64,000 nucleotides of DNA from Stereocaulon alpinum (taxonomy: Eukaryota > Ascomycota > Lecanoromycetes > Lecanorales > Stereocaulaceae), in contig JAEUBA010000105.1 in NCBI GenBank assembly GCA_018257865.1, positions 1 through 64,000 on the forward strand, written 5' to 3'. The translations under genes were made by a program, and so were the position numbers. The number at the start of each line of letters is the position of its first letter. Position 1 is the stretch's first letter. Of the stretch, positions 10,439 through 21,650 are shown in pieces. Under the pieces are notes generated by a model. That model had not been told where the DNA came from. It saw only the letters and a list, made by a program, of their open reading frames with translations, and made no database searches.

Positions 10439-11110
10439 ATGGGAAAGAAGAGGAAGCAGCTCTCTCATGCAGAGATATGGGATGACTCTGCTTTGGTGCA
10501 GTCATGGGATAATGCTCTCGCAGAATATAAGGTAAGCTACAACAATTCCCCAGCACTGCGTTTGCTAAGTCAAAACAGCTTTATCATAGCATCCATGCGC
10601 GCGGCGAACGAGTGGAAGATTTGATTAAAGACGTAGAAGCTGGGGCGCAAGATGTCGCACTGAATGGCGACATAGTAGACAATGGAGGAGCACCGGCGCA
10701 ATCCCACGGTCCAATGTCAGAAGAACTCGAAGACGGAGAGCTGGAGGAGGAGCCTGAAAGTTCTCAAATATATACCAATGATGGCTTGTCGGAGAAGATT
10801 GATGTGTGAAAATTTAGTTTCGCTTTCGTGGGAGCCCGCTAATATCTCACCAGGAGAAACCGAGCTCCCATGCACATCCACTGCGAGCAGACTGCACAAA
10901 TCAGCAGCACGAGAATCTAGGAATGCCCAACGCCGTCATTGGCGGTGGTAAGGACTTCTCTATACATCCCTAGCAGTGCTTCAATTACTGACCACTTCTG
11001 CAGTCCAGGATGAGGCGCTCAAGAATCTCATGATGTCCTGGTATTATGCAGGATACTATACTGGACTCTACGAAGGACAGCAAAAGGCACAGAATAACGG
11101 CCCTAGTTGA
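10439..11110 (+). CDS. SMN1: Survival motor neuron (SMN/Yab8) orthologue
   Basis: Four exons rebuilt by hand: 10439-10531, 10579-10803, 10854-10947, 11004-11110, giving 172 aa in frame. Exon 1 has the N-terminal Gemin2-binding-type box (SHAEIWDDSALVQSWDNAL), continued across intron 1 by YHSIHARGE. Exon 4 encodes the C-terminal YG box MSWYYAGYYTGLYEGQ, which oligomerises SMN. No Tudor domain is present, as in other fungal SMN proteins such as S. pombe. The central region is acidic (EELEDGELEEEPE). The complex loads Sm rings on spliceosomal snRNAs. Introns are 47, 50 and 56 nt with GTAAGC, GTGTGA and GTAAGG donors. A stop at 10807-10809 lies just inside intron 2, so reading it unspliced would truncate the protein before the YG box. 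Confidence 0.9.
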
Positions 11111-11383
11111 CGCGGTCGCTATTGGAAGAGTAGAGTCGATGAAGCAGCGTTGAGGCAGAAGATTGGGTCCATTCATCGGAGGGTAGGGAAGGTGGGAATT
11201 GTGGCAAAAAGGAATCAAGCGCGCTCCGGCTTCAGTTCAGGTGGATTGGCAAGGACCACTTATGGCATAGCTAGGTACGGATTCGGCCATCCTTGATCTG
11301 ATCCCACGCTTACCTTATGATGGTTCGAGATAGAGCGGGAGCAAGAGTATCAGCCAGGAGACTCTGTTAAGAACTCGAGTTGC

Positions 11384-12258
11384 TTAGAGCAAGTCTCCGA
11401 AGCCTTTCTCCGAATCCTTCTTGATCAAGTCCACCATCCCCTGTAACAGTCAATTTGTTAGCGCCTTTTGCATCCGGGAGACCCTATCAAGAGGACCACT
11501 GAGGTGATTCACTACCTTGGGCATGACCGGCATTCCATCTGCATTCTTCACATAACGAAAAGGCATCTCCGTACTCTCATGCTCGTCTATGCGTAGCTCG
11601 GGGTAGTCCACGTATGGGATCTCGTTCAGAGGCACTAATGGTCAGCTTCTTATCGAACGAACAAAAACGCATCGTTCATACATTTCTGCTGAACGACCAT
11701 CCTTGTGACCCGCACTGCAGTGTCTGTTGTCATCTGTACTGGTCCGAGTCTTCTCCCGTTGAAACCCTTCTTTCGTAGCTCCGATGTTCTGTCTGGTCTT
11801 TGATAAGTCCAATTAGGACACAGAAACTAGGAGCGCAGGTTTTACCACGAGGCGGATCATCTCCTAGTTGAAGTCGTCAATTCATAGTCTAATGCTTGAG
11901 CCATTCTCCTACCTAGAATACCGCCAAACAGAAAGACATCAAAATTCGCCGCATCGTCGGGACTCAACTCTGTCTTGGCAGCGGGGTCGAGCAAGCATAC
12001 TCGTTCCTTATCATCCTTGAAAAGCCATTCTACATTTTGATGCTCAATCACAAGACTGTTCATTGCTCGAAGCTCTGATGGCAGTTCTAATTGCCTGGGA
12101 ACAGATGACAAGCAGAATTTGACGCCAGCAGCTTTACACTCGTACGCAATCGCTTGATACTCGAGTGCTGACCAAGGCCCAAGTTCCGGATCCAAATGCT
12201 CGACGACGTAGGTTTGCGCCTTATCACTCCGATCCTTGTCCATGCCGCTGAATACCAT
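11384..12258 (-). CDS. SFM1: SPOUT-family protein arginine methyltransferase Sfm1
   Basis: Five exons on the minus strand: 12258-11913, 11863-11846 (18 nt), 11792-11682, 11634-11516, 11440-11384; 216 aa. The start TYVVEHLDPELGPWSALEY and the SPOUT SAM-binding motif FGGILGDDPPRDRTSEL, joined through the 18-nt microexon, followed by RRLGPVQMTTDTAVRV and a conserved IPYVDYPEL tail, match Sfm1. In yeast it methylates Arg146 of ribosomal protein uS3. The ATG at 12258 has A at -3 and G at +4; an alternative is 12243. All junctions keep frame, and the last exon ends in KGFGDLL then TAA. Confidence 0.9.
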
Positions 12259-13025
12259 GCTACCCGGCCGTACACGTACACAGTGGTGCAAGCAACCGAT
12301 GATTTCAGTGAGCGTCGATACTTTTGGCCGTTACTACCGTGTTAGCCAGGCGTCAAAGTCCAATAGCACGTGACAAGAAGGTAAAGTTATGTGCAAGTTC
12401 GGCGCCTAAGGTACCTTAGTATCAAATTAATATGTGGGCAAGGGAGCTCATGCAGGCGGCTGACCCGTGACTTGGTCGTGGCTTCCCCGACCAATGATCA
12501 GCAAGGTTCCCGCTGTTAGTGAAAGCTAATCCGGCTAAAGCTACTCAGATGCCGATGCCGATGTTTCCAAATAAATCATTCTACCTTTATCCCCACATCC
12601 TGACCACTTACCTTCACTCTCCAGTGATACTATTGCTTGACTCTTGACCTGTATCATCATCAACTTCAGGTCTTTCTGTCTATCCGTTACACTTGGCATC
12701 ACACCCAGCCACCTTAGCACAATTGACCTTCTGACCCTTTGTCTCTCCCCGCCCGCTCCTCACTATACCAAACGAGGGGTGGATTCGATACGGCCGTAGC
12801 CCGGATCGTCAGTACTCAGAAGTACGTCCTCCTAGCGACCCAGGCTATCACTATCTTCCCTACCCAGCAAAGCTTCTCGATACTCTACAATACATCTCAA
12901 CACCTTCACCGCATCGGCCACAAACCAAAACGTCCCGCTACCTACCTCAGCCAATTGTTGCAATCTCTGCCAAGTCTGATCAGCTTGAATTGCTTTGATA
13001 CCACAATAAGGCTTTTCCGTTAATC
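12259..13025. promoter_or_regulatory. Divergent promoter region of SFM1 and IGO1
   Basis: 767 bp without a gene. It has a palindromic CACGTG E-box at 12367-12372, a CCAAT box at about 12491, a short GATGCC repeat near 12549, and long pyrimidine-rich tracts (12590-12740) typical of fungal leaders before IGO1. A short in-frame open frame at 12739-13023 has no recognisable content. Confidence 0.4.
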
Positions 13026-13601
13026 ATGAATCCTCACCAGAAGAACAAAGTGGATGTCGGTGTGGGTAACACATAGTCGAACGTAGGACATTCGCTGACA
13101 CACTGGCAGTCCCTCAACGAGGAGGAACAAAAGCTGTTCCGTCTCTATGGTAAGGTTCCCAATAAGAAAGATCTTCTCCAAAATAAGCTCAAAGTAAGCC
13201 TGTTTCCTCAATGCTTTTGTTTGCATCCTTCGAGACTAACGTTGCGGCAGGAGCGTAAATACTTTGACTCCGGCGACTATGCCCTGACTAAAGCTGGCAA
13301 AGCTTCCGAAGGCGGCGTCACCTCCGTTGGCTCTCAACATCCTCTTCCAGAAAATATTCCCCACTTGACTTCCCCAGGCCCGTTGAGCGGCGTCAGCAGT
13401 AATGGCAGTATTGCAAATGGTGGATCTCTCCCCGGCGGTTCTAGTGGCAGCCCAGTGAAGGAGAGCAGCTTCTTGCATCGGGAGACAAGCGTAGACGAGC
13501 CCAGTGTGATTAGCCCGATCAATAGCCCGAAGAGCCCAAACAAAGATAAGGTGGCTAGCCCGCCAGCAAAGGAGGGCATCCCTATCCGGTGGCAGAGCTG
13601 A
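13026..13601 (+). CDS. IGO1: Endosulfine (Igo1/ARPP-19/ENSA) orthologue
   Basis: Three exons, best read as 13026-13061, 13110-13193, 13251-13601 (156 aa); the first donor could instead be at 13056. The conserved core EEEQKLFRLYGKVPNKKDLL continues over intron 2 into RKYFDSGDYAL, which contains the FDSGDY phosphorylation site used by Greatwall/Rim15 kinase to turn the protein into a PP2A-B55 inhibitor controlling quiescence and mitotic entry. The C-terminal 80 residues are Ser/Pro/Gly-rich and probably disordered. Introns are about 48 and 57 nt. Confidence 0.92.
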
Positions 13602-13962
13602 GTGATGGATACGTCTTGCTATGAGGATCATCAGATCATGCATGAGTACCGGCCAGGACCGCTTCTAATACGTGAACGATGACGATTGTACGAGCTGTAC
13701 TGTCCCTACGATGGCTTTGTAACGATGTATATCACAACGACCAGGTGTCCGTGGCGTTACAGGTGTTTGCGGGATACAGTCAGGGATGGCGGCTACCTGA
13801 AAACGATGCTTTAGGCTTCAAGCCAATTGGCAGGATTGAGCTATTAACATGCAATGACGAAATATACAACCAACATTTCTTGAAACATGTCATAAGTCAA
13901 TCAAAGCTTTCCAGTGATTCAACGCCTCGCTATGCATTTATATTTGATGCAAAGCCTATCTA
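13602..13962. other. Convergent intergenic region
   Basis: 3' flanks of IGO1 and MYG1. No coding feature or repeat is recognised; a plus-strand open frame beginning at 13679 runs into the MYG1 antisense and has no domain. Confidence 0.4.
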
Positions 13963-15042
13963 TCACACTCGCATCTCAATGGATCTCCTTGCCATCTCCA
14001 GCGCACCCTCCTTCGTCATGTTGCCTCCAATAAATCCGCTCGCATGAGCAAAGATACACCCTTCTATCCCGCTAACCTCGCTCAATTGATCATCCCGTAC
14101 ACCCCTCCATGCCTCGGGAAGTCCTTGCCTGTTCTCAAAGCTATCTTTGCTCATACTGACAGCCTGAACACGCCACTTCGAGCCCTCATGCTCGCTCTCA
14201 GGAAAGAGCACGAACAGCACCTTCTCCTCATCCGGATGCTCTGCTTCGAGGGTGTAGAGATGATCCTTCCACGGACAAGCCTTGGAGAACACCATGATCC
14301 TTCCCTTCTCATCATATTGGTTCCTTTCATTATAAGTCTGATGTACCAAGGCCCTCGCAGGCAGCCAAGCCCGATGGTAGTATTTCAACTTCCTTAGAAA
14401 CGTCGTACCCATGAGTGAACTAGCACTCACAAATCGCTGATCCTCAGCCTCTTGCGCCTCTTCAGGAGTCATGCCCTTCTCATCATCGAAATTGTTGTTC
14501 AAATCCCCCACAAGACTACCGAGCCCGATACCTCCGTCATAGAAACGCTTCTTGATGTTCTTTGTCTCCGAGGGGTCGTAGACAGAGATACCATTGTCGT
14601 GCGCATCCAAAGCCTCAATAAAATCCTCGTAGACTTTCTTCCACAGGATATTGACCTCCTGGCTCCCCTCCTCTAAGCCAGTTTGCTGCGCTATTATCGG
14701 CTTGCCGAAATGTAAGTACACCAATCCTGCAGAAGATAGTTTCGTGGGTCGTGAGGGAAACGTGGTACTGAACGTGCGCTGGTGGTGGTCATACCGATTT
14801 TGCGCAGGATGGTAGTCGCCACCTACATCGACGACTGTGTGGCATGTCGAAAGAACTTCAGGGTTCCGTGTGCGGACAAGGGATGAGGGGTTGTACGTCG
14901 GGAGGGTTTTTAGCATGTAGACCGCGAGGGCTTCGTCGGCGTGGAAATGGCCATTGTGAGTGCCGATGAGAGGACCAGATCCAGTCATCTTCAACCGTTT
15001 AGACGGTACTTGTTCAGCCATTTTGATAATAGGACGCCACAT
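13963..15042 (-). CDS. MYG1: MYG1-family metal-dependent exonuclease (UPF0160)
   Basis: A single exon of 359 aa. The DHH-like metal-binding signature begins at residue 27 with GTHNGHFHADEALAVYML, followed by VDVGGDYHP and YDHHQRTF (about residues 73-91). A C-terminal region with CIFAHASGFIGG matches the conserved end of the family. Human MYG1 is a nuclear and mitochondrial 3'-5' RNA exonuclease. The ATG at 15042 gives MWRPIIKMAEQ; the in-frame ATG at 15021 is an alternative start, and choice between them could decide mitochondrial targeting. No introns seen. Confidence 0.92.
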   Translation of the reverse strand: MWRPIIKMAEQVPSKRLKMTGSGPLIGTHNGHFHADEALAVYMLKTLPTYNPSSLVRTRNPEVLSTCHTVVDVGGDYHPAQNRYDHHQRTFSTTFPSRPTKLSSAGLVYLHFGKPIIAQQTGLEEGSQEVNILWKKVYEDFIEALDAHDNGISVYDPSETKNIKKRFYDGGIGLGSLVGDLNNNFDDEKGMTPEEAQEAEDQRFVSASSLMGTTFLRKLKYYHRAWLPARALVHQTYNERNQYDEKGRIMVFSKACPWKDHLYTLEAEHPDEEKVLFVLFPESEHEGSKWRVQAVSMSKDSFENRQGLPEAWRGVRDDQLSEVSGIEGCIFAHASGFIGGNMTKEGALEMARRSIEMRV

Positions 15043-15726
15043 TCAGCTATGGAACAGGTCAGTTGCACTTGTCAAGTGATGCAGGAACAAAGCTTCAGAA
15101 AGCGCATATGATATTGTTTACTATATCGACGCTCTGCACGACTCTTTCCGGCTAGATCTGGCGTAGTCTTAGCCTGGCCAAGAGACACTTTTCGAGGACG
15201 CGCTCTTCTCTGACTGTAAGGCCACTCCTCAATTCTCACCCTAGCTTTCTAAGATTCCCTTCTATCGAGCAGCCGATGTTGATGGCTCTACCTCTGTTAT
15301 AGAGAGTAGAAGTAGAGGCACCACTTCATGCTACTCCTCCCCTCGTCTAATCGGCACCCGACCCCTGCATCTTGGCCCCCCAAGTTCTCTGCAGGGAATC
15401 CCGCACGCGACAGCCAGTCGATCCTTGAGTGTCTGGAACAATCGGAGTTCCAAGAAACAGGCTCAACGGTGAACAGGCATCTTGACACTAAGGGCCAGGC
15501 AATAACACTCTTCACGTCACTGCTTGTGTCAGTTCCTTTCCAAGCGTATGCCGCGAGCAAAGATATTTGATCCTCCCCTGCCGTCCAGGCGCAAGAAAAG
15601 GCCCTAGATATCCCATATCTCCACCACTTCAACCCCGAATTGAATCGCCAACTCGAGTTCAGGGAGATATCAGAACAGTGTCAGTTTGACGGCGTGTCCC
15701 GTGCGCTTTCGGCGCTGCCAGCGCTC
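15043..15726. promoter_or_regulatory. Divergent promoter region of MYG1 and ICE2
   Basis: About 680 bp. Overlapping short open frames at 15297-15640 on both strands carry no recognisable domain and conflict with each other. No other element is identified. Confidence 0.35.
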
Positions 15727-17163
15727 ATGTGGTTCTTTCGTGTCTGTTCTTCTGTGGTCTTTCTGACCTCGATTATACTTTCCGTGAGTGAAAGCCGCAT
15801 GGCAAGTACCGATCTTTCGAAGTCTTCTCACTAATGTGCATCTCAGATACCTCTTTCTTTTGACGTTGGAGGAAGAGCGTGCGGGCTTGCCTTCTCCCTC
15901 GCCTTAGCAAGCTTCTACTTCTTCTACTCGGTATTACGATTGGCAACGCCAGATAGGTCTCGATTTAGATGGACTCTTATACAGTTCATTGCTTGGACAC
16001 AATGGGTCGTCCTGCCCTCGCTTCTCATTTGGTCGTTGAATCGCTTTTCCGTCGAGCCCATCGATAACAGTAGCTGGGTTGAGCGGACATTCAGCGGGAA
16101 GAGAGCTCAAGATACGTCGACATGGGAATGGATATTCGGGCCAGACGGGCTAGCAGAGACGGTGACTGTGGGAAGCTGGGACAAGTTGCTTCGTTGGTCT
16201 ACTCCGGTGTTTCAGTTGTGTGAAGGCTTCTGCAGTCTCTTGGTCATACAATCCGCTGGTCAAATAACTCGATGGCTTGTGAATCGAGGGGGAAGGAGTG
16301 ACAGCTGGATGGTACAATCGTCGAAACTTACGGCGGAAGCGTATGCTGACAGGTCCTTGCAGATTGGACTGCTTGTCATGTCCGCGTCGATAATATCTAG
16401 CTCTGTCTATTTTCTATGGAGAGTTACTCGATTCCCTGAGATCGGCAACGTGGACGCGACCTTGATTGGAATTACTATCACATGCGCCGTCTTTCTCTGC
16501 GCCTGGGGCATCGGGAGTGGAAAAGGGAATCCGGTCGAGAGCTCACTGCTGTTCGCGTATATCGTCCTATGTCTCTACCAGACCTTCACCGACTACCAAC
16601 CTTCGACCCCTCTGGAGCTCCTTCCACCTCCAGCTCAAACTGCAGATTTTCCGCCCTTCCCACCAATTATCATGGCTTCTTATACCACCCTCTTACAGGC
16701 TCTGTCTGTCCTGCCCTCTGCCATCCATGCAGCGTTCAACTTTATCGCCGCAGCTCTCAGCACTATTACACCATCAGTCATCGTGTCGCTCGCTTACAGG
16801 CTCTTTGTTCTTTATGCAGCGACTCGCATTATACCGGCAGTGCGGGAGTCTGGAGCTCGTGCGCTTTCACAGGAGGCATCACTCGAGGACTCTGATGGAG
16901 CGGGCCAACTACTTGGTCTTTTGAGCTGGTTCAGTCCCAGCATTCTCATTGCCGTTTACACAAGCCTATTGATGCAGCATTTCGCCTCGACAAGTGGTGA
17001 TGGGGGCAACGGCGATTGGTGGACCAGCCAAGGTGGCGATGCTGGCGGTAATCTCTGGAGATGGGCCAACATTGCCTTCACCATGGCATTGTATGCTGTG
17101 GAACTATACCTAGGTAGAGAAGATCTTGACGGCGGACTTACTACGCATTGGAAAGCCGACTGA
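15727..17163 (+). CDS. ICE2: ER membrane protein Ice2
   Basis: Two exons, 15727-15783 and 15847-17163, 457 aa. Exon 1 encodes MWFFRVCSSVVFLTSIILS, the first membrane segment; exon 2 continues IPLSFDVGGRACGLAFSL, then TPDRSRFRW and a run of hydrophobic helices, the conserved start of the ICE2 family. In yeast Ice2 links cortical ER inheritance with phospholipid synthesis and controls channelling of neutral lipid to membranes. At least eight hydrophobic segments are visible, with a Gly/Asp-rich loop near the C-terminus (STSGDGGNGDWW). The intron is 63 nt with a GTGAGT donor and CTCAG acceptor. Confidence 0.88.
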
Positions 17164-18756
17164 AGCCAACGAATGGTATTGAGTGCAACGTTCTTGGTGG
17201 AGAAAGGAAGGAACTGATGGATGGCGGCGGCGGCGGCGAGTGCAATGCCACCACTGCGAATGCTTGTGACATTCGACTGCCCTCTGCTCCCATATCAACC
17301 CCCTACCTGATGCAGCTTGCGGCTACTTCGCTTCCCCACGCATTCCAAATTTCCAAAGCCACCATAATACGACGACCCCAGGCTATCATTGCACCCCACC
17401 CACCGACTAGGCTCGAGGCCTTAAGGCCCCACAACACATTCATAAGAAGCCAGACGATGTCCTACGGACCTTTTAGAGCTGAGCTAAACTGCGCTTGCCG
17501 GCTCGGCAGCACGGTCAAGAAACGCATTATTCGAGTAAGCATTCCGCTGGAGGCGGTCAGATTCATGGCGGTAATGTACATAGATGAATTTCAATCCCAA
17601 TGAATCAGAACACAATCCCAATTTGCATTGTACGCTTGTGCAAACTTTTTGTCAAGACAGAGCTGGAGAAACCTCGTTTTGCGCATGTTGTGAGCGCCGC
17701 TTTAGCTCTGTCACGCTTTCGCATGCCTTTCCTTGGTTCAAGCGTATGTCCTTCTACAGCCTTCAAATCGCCGATACTAAACGTGTACAAAGAAACCAAG
17801 GAACTCGTTTTCGGCTCAATGCAGTGTCTTGCACGTTGCAAAACGAACATGAACGTGACACCTTACGCTGGTCTATACTTTTGATCCACGGCTAGAATCC
17901 CTGTACCGTCCTACACCTTGTGCTCAGCGCTTGTCAAAAGGTGCAGAGAATATTGTGACAACCTCTGCGGGCTGGAAGCTTCCTAGAAGCACTGTTGTGC
18001 ACGGCTCGAACCGAGATCTGCGGCCTTCCACTTGCGCTCTAGATTGTCGAGCAGGCCTCATCTACTATGAATCTTACTAATATTCTAACGCTCCTATCTA
18101 TACGGAGTGACCGGCGGTAGCTCGTCAGAGACAGAAAAAGGATCATGGTACCCCAGACCACGGACGCCGGAGCCGCCTGGAGATCGACTGTGTCCTAGGC
18201 GCTAACAACGTTCTAAGGGCTCGCTTAGGGGCGCTGCCCTCCCCGGTAAAATATGATCTTCATTGTGGCCCTAACGAGGGTACTGTAGTAAGGTTCCCTT
18301 TCATCCAATTTCCCTACTAATCACACTTATCGATGGTCCAAGCTTATGAAGGGGCGGAACTTATCAGGGACGATTAATTCTGCCGGAGTTGAGTTGTGGA
18401 ATGCAATGTCTCACCGAAGATGCAGTACACGTATTAGTGGATGCAGGGGCCCACATTGACGCGGACAATGCAGCGCCCTCAGAGAATGTCCAGTAAAACG
18501 TCACTGCTCTGCCCTCAAGCTCAGAGATCTGCGCAACTCTCCACTTTTTCGCCTCGCGCAGTGCAGACCCAGGTACTACTATACCTTCCTTCAATGACGG
18601 CTGCTTTCCCCGCATTCGCTAATCTGAGCTTCCCCTCCAGTTTACGCTGAGCACGACCCTACTGTGATATAAGACATCGGATGGAGCTCTTCGGTATGGT
18701 GGCTTTTCTGCTCTACAACGCGCTTTCGGCGTCAGTCCTCGCATCACCTAGCCAGA
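17164..18756. other. Long intergenic region, no supported gene
   Basis: About 1.6 kb holding only short overlapping frames on both strands (for instance 17148-17603 and 17605-17850) with no motif. A (GGC)n-like run, GGCGGCGGCGGCGGCG, lies at about 17223-17238. The stretch 18060-18260 has unusual local richness in CTAA, CCGG and GGCGC words but no identifiable repeat copy within the window. Confidence 0.4.
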
Positions 18757-20108
18757 ATGCGCGCGACTCATCTCTTTACAGCTTCATGCCTCGGCGTGAC
18801 AGCTCTCGCTCAAACCGGGGTCGCCAGTCCTCTCGCCCAAGTCTGCAATGCTTCTCTGCCAAAAGTCCTCTGCATAAATCAATATGCGGCAGTGATGCCC
18901 TACCATTTCTTCAGAGCTACATCTAACGGAACATCCACACCAACCTTTGGCTCAACATCAGTACCAAACGACACCTCATTCGCCTTAGTCAATCAATCAG
19001 ACTTCCTAGTCTTCGACCGCGAACGAGGTCTTGACCTTCTAGGACCAAACCCAAGCTACGAATTCGTCTTCAAAGTCTCAAAAGCAATCCATGAAGCCCC
19101 CGTCTACGTACCCGCTCAGAACAAGCTCTACCTAGCCCAGGTACCCTTTACCACACATTCCCTCTTAAACACCCTCTGACCATACACCCAGCTTGCCCCA
19201 CCAGCAGGCTACCTCCCCCAACTCGTAGTCGACCTAAATGTATCTCCACCCACCCTCTCCGAATACCTCTCCAACCCACCCGTCTACGCGCCCAACGGCG
19301 GAACCTTCCACAACGGACTCATATACTGGGCCGCATCAGGCGGAAACAACAGTATAGGAGGAACGGAACAGCGTTCTGGAATTAGGACGCTAGATCCAAC
19401 AACGAATATCAGCACGACATTGTTGAACAATTATTTTGGGTATTATTTTAACACGGTGGATGATCTCTTTGTGCATCCTGTTACGGGGGATGTGTGGTTT
19501 ACTGATCCGCGTACGCCACCCCTATATTAGCCGTTACTGAGGAGAAGTGCTGATGATGATTGATAGAATATTCCTGGTTCAGTAGATTAACCGACACGGC
19601 TCCACAGTTCGAAAGCGCTATCTACCGTTTCACACCTAGCACTGGCGCTGTCAACTTGGTAGAAGATACCCTCCTCCAACCAAACGGTATAGCCATATCC
19701 CCGGACCTATGCACAGTCTACATCAGCGACTCAGGCGCCGCGTCCGGCCCCATAGACGGCCGACTAGGCTCTCTAGGCGCATCGTTCAACGCAACAGGAA
19801 AGAGAACGATCTACGCGTATGACCTGCTGGGGAACGGGACGTATATAGGGAACAAGCGGAGTTTGTATCTAGCGCAGGATTGGATACCTGATGGGTTGAA
19901 GGTGGCGGCGAATGGATATATTGTTACGGCGACGGGGTTCGGGATTGATGTGCTGGATACTGTCGGGACGCTGTTGGTGAGGGTACAGACGAATTATACG
20001 GTGCAGAATTTTGCGTGGACGGGAGAGGATTTGAAGACGTTGTGGTTGATGGGGCAGGGGGGAATAAGTAAGGTTGAGTGGGGTTTGAAGGGGCAGGAAC
20101 TCAAGTAG
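18757..20108 (+). CDS. Secreted SMP-30/gluconolactonase-like lactonohydrolase
   Basis: Three exons, 18757-19140, 19192-19510, 19567-20108; 414 aa. An N-terminal signal peptide (RATHLFTASCLGVTALAQ) is followed by a beta-propeller of the SMP-30/gluconolaconase/LRE type: APNGGTFHNGLIYWAASGG, TVDDLFVHPVTGDVWFTDP, LQPNGIAISPD and WIPDGLKVAANGYIV are the characteristic metal-site blades. Such enzymes hydrolyse aldonate or aromatic lactones (Fusarium D-pantonolactone hydrolase is a relative); the substrate here is unknown. Several N-glycosylation sequons fit secretion. A TGA at 19177 and a TAG at 19528 lie inside the 51- and 56-nt introns, so the gene is intact. Confidence 0.85.
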
Positions 20109-20520
20109 TAGTAGATAAACCACGTTCAATTGAAATAGAAGAGCCTCGCAACACGTTGTTTCACGCTCTCGATTTCCAGAAATTTAAATACTTTACCTGG
20201 GATGAAGAGTTCTTGTCTGATCAATCAGTCGGTGGCAGGAGCTAAAAGATCGACGAATTGAGATAGTGACGAGCAGGAAGCCCAGAACAGGTCAGGGAAA
20301 CAACCCGAAACAAGTAAGCTGCTAGCCACAAGGCTATAACGGGGAGCTGCCACAGGCTACAGCCAAGATGTTGCCTTGCATTAGCGATTTCGATTATAGC
20401 GCGGGCAAATTCCATGGGTGACGTAGCAAAACCGTTAGGCACTTGTCACTTGCTGAAACGTTTCTTGGATTTATCTTATTGACGTTGAATCACTGTACGA
20501 AATTATAGTCTCATTCCAGC
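20109..20520. promoter_or_regulatory. Promoter region of the SDR gene
   Basis: A perfect 10-bp palindrome GAAACGTTTC at 20455-20464 lies 57 bp before the SDR start. Otherwise only short frames without motifs. Confidence 0.35.
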
Positions 20521-21582
20521 ATGGCATCCACGCATCAGCTCAAGATCCAGGACATCTTCTCCGTGAAAGACTATGTCTGCCTCGTTACTGGCGGTGCGAT
20601 CTCGCCATCATCTCCAATGGCGACGACTAGGTCTTCCATATACTGACGAGATTGCAGGTGGGACTGGCATTGGGCTCATGTGCACGCAGGCTTTAGCCGC
20701 CAATGGAGCCAAGGTGTATATTACTGGCCGAAGAATGGAAGTCCTTGAGAACGCTGCCAAATCCCATGACCCAGAGGGAGGAGGAAAGATTATACCGCAC
20801 GTATTCCTAACGAGCCATGGCAGACTGAGAAGCTGATGAAGGTTACAGAGTCGGACCATGCGATGTGACCTCGAAATCGGACCTTGAGAAGCTCGTCAAG
20901 GAGATTAAGTCAAAGGAGAAATATCTCAATCTGCTCAGTCTGTCTCACCTTGCTTTTACCAATCAATGCTATCCACGTTGTTGACTAACATGTCTTCTCA
21001 GTCACCAATGCAGGTGTCTCCGGCCCCAAAGCACCACCCGACACCTCCTCCGCTCCAGCTCTCCAAGAGAAAGCATGGCAGGGCGAGTCTGTGGAAGACT
21101 GGGACAGCACCTTCAAAACCAACGTAACGGCCGTCTACTTCTCGACGCTCGCCTTCCTTCCTCTCCTGCAAGCCTCGATCGGCGACAAATTCCCCGCTCG
21201 CTCTCCGTCCGTCATCGTCATCTCCAGCATGAGCGGTATCATGCGTGACAGCCAAGGTCACTTTGCATACAATGCCGCCAAAGGTGCCACAGTACATCTC
21301 TCCAAACTCATGAGTGCGGAGTTTGAGAAGGCGGAGGTCAGGGTGAATAGCATAGCGCCAGGGTATTTCCCGAGCGAGATGACGATGAAGGAAAGCGATG
21401 AGAGCAATAAGACGCATATGCCGGATGAGAAGATCAAGGAGAAGGGTCATGTGCCGGCTGAGAGGCCGGGTAGTGATGAGGAAATGGCGCAAGCTGTAAT
21501 CTTCCTATGTAAGAACATGTATGTTAATGGGGAGCTGATCGCTGTGGATGGCGGGGTGCTTAACCAGGTGGCTGGAAGGTAG
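20521..21582 (+). CDS. Short-chain dehydrogenase/reductase (classical SDR, RhlG/FabG-like)
   Basis: Four exons: 20521-20593, 20658-20796, 20849-20937, 21002-21582; 293 aa. The Rossmann motif TGGGTGIG is assembled across intron 1. CDVTSKSDL (cofactor acidic residue region), TNAGVSGPKA (NAG motif), ISSMSG and the catalytic YNAAK follow, then the typical C-terminal VDGGVLNQ. NAD(P)-dependent; the substrate cannot be told, though the insert after NAG (PDTSSAPALQEKAW) is common in fungal RhlG-like SDRs. Intron 2 (20797-20848) keeps frame only with a GC donor (GCACGT...CAG). It is tandem with, and convergent on, LTO1. Confidence 0.85.
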
Positions 21583-21650
21583 ACGCTGGCTGGCATTGCC
21601 GGACTTCGGTGAGTATAGCGAGATAGACAAGCGAGTACCCAGCTTAACGA

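Noticed and set aside
12739..13023. Open frame directly upstream of IGO1
   Set aside because: Composition and position fit a pyrimidine-rich leader; no conserved residues, and it ends just before the IGO1 ATG.
17164..18756. Several open frames of 70-150 codons
   Set aside because: They overlap on both strands, have no motif, and no splice chain joins them into a plausible protein.
19141..19566. Apparent nonsense mutations in the lactonohydrolase gene, suggesting a pseudogene
   Set aside because: Both stops lie inside introns with good donors, branch points and acceptors; splicing restores a continuous propeller.
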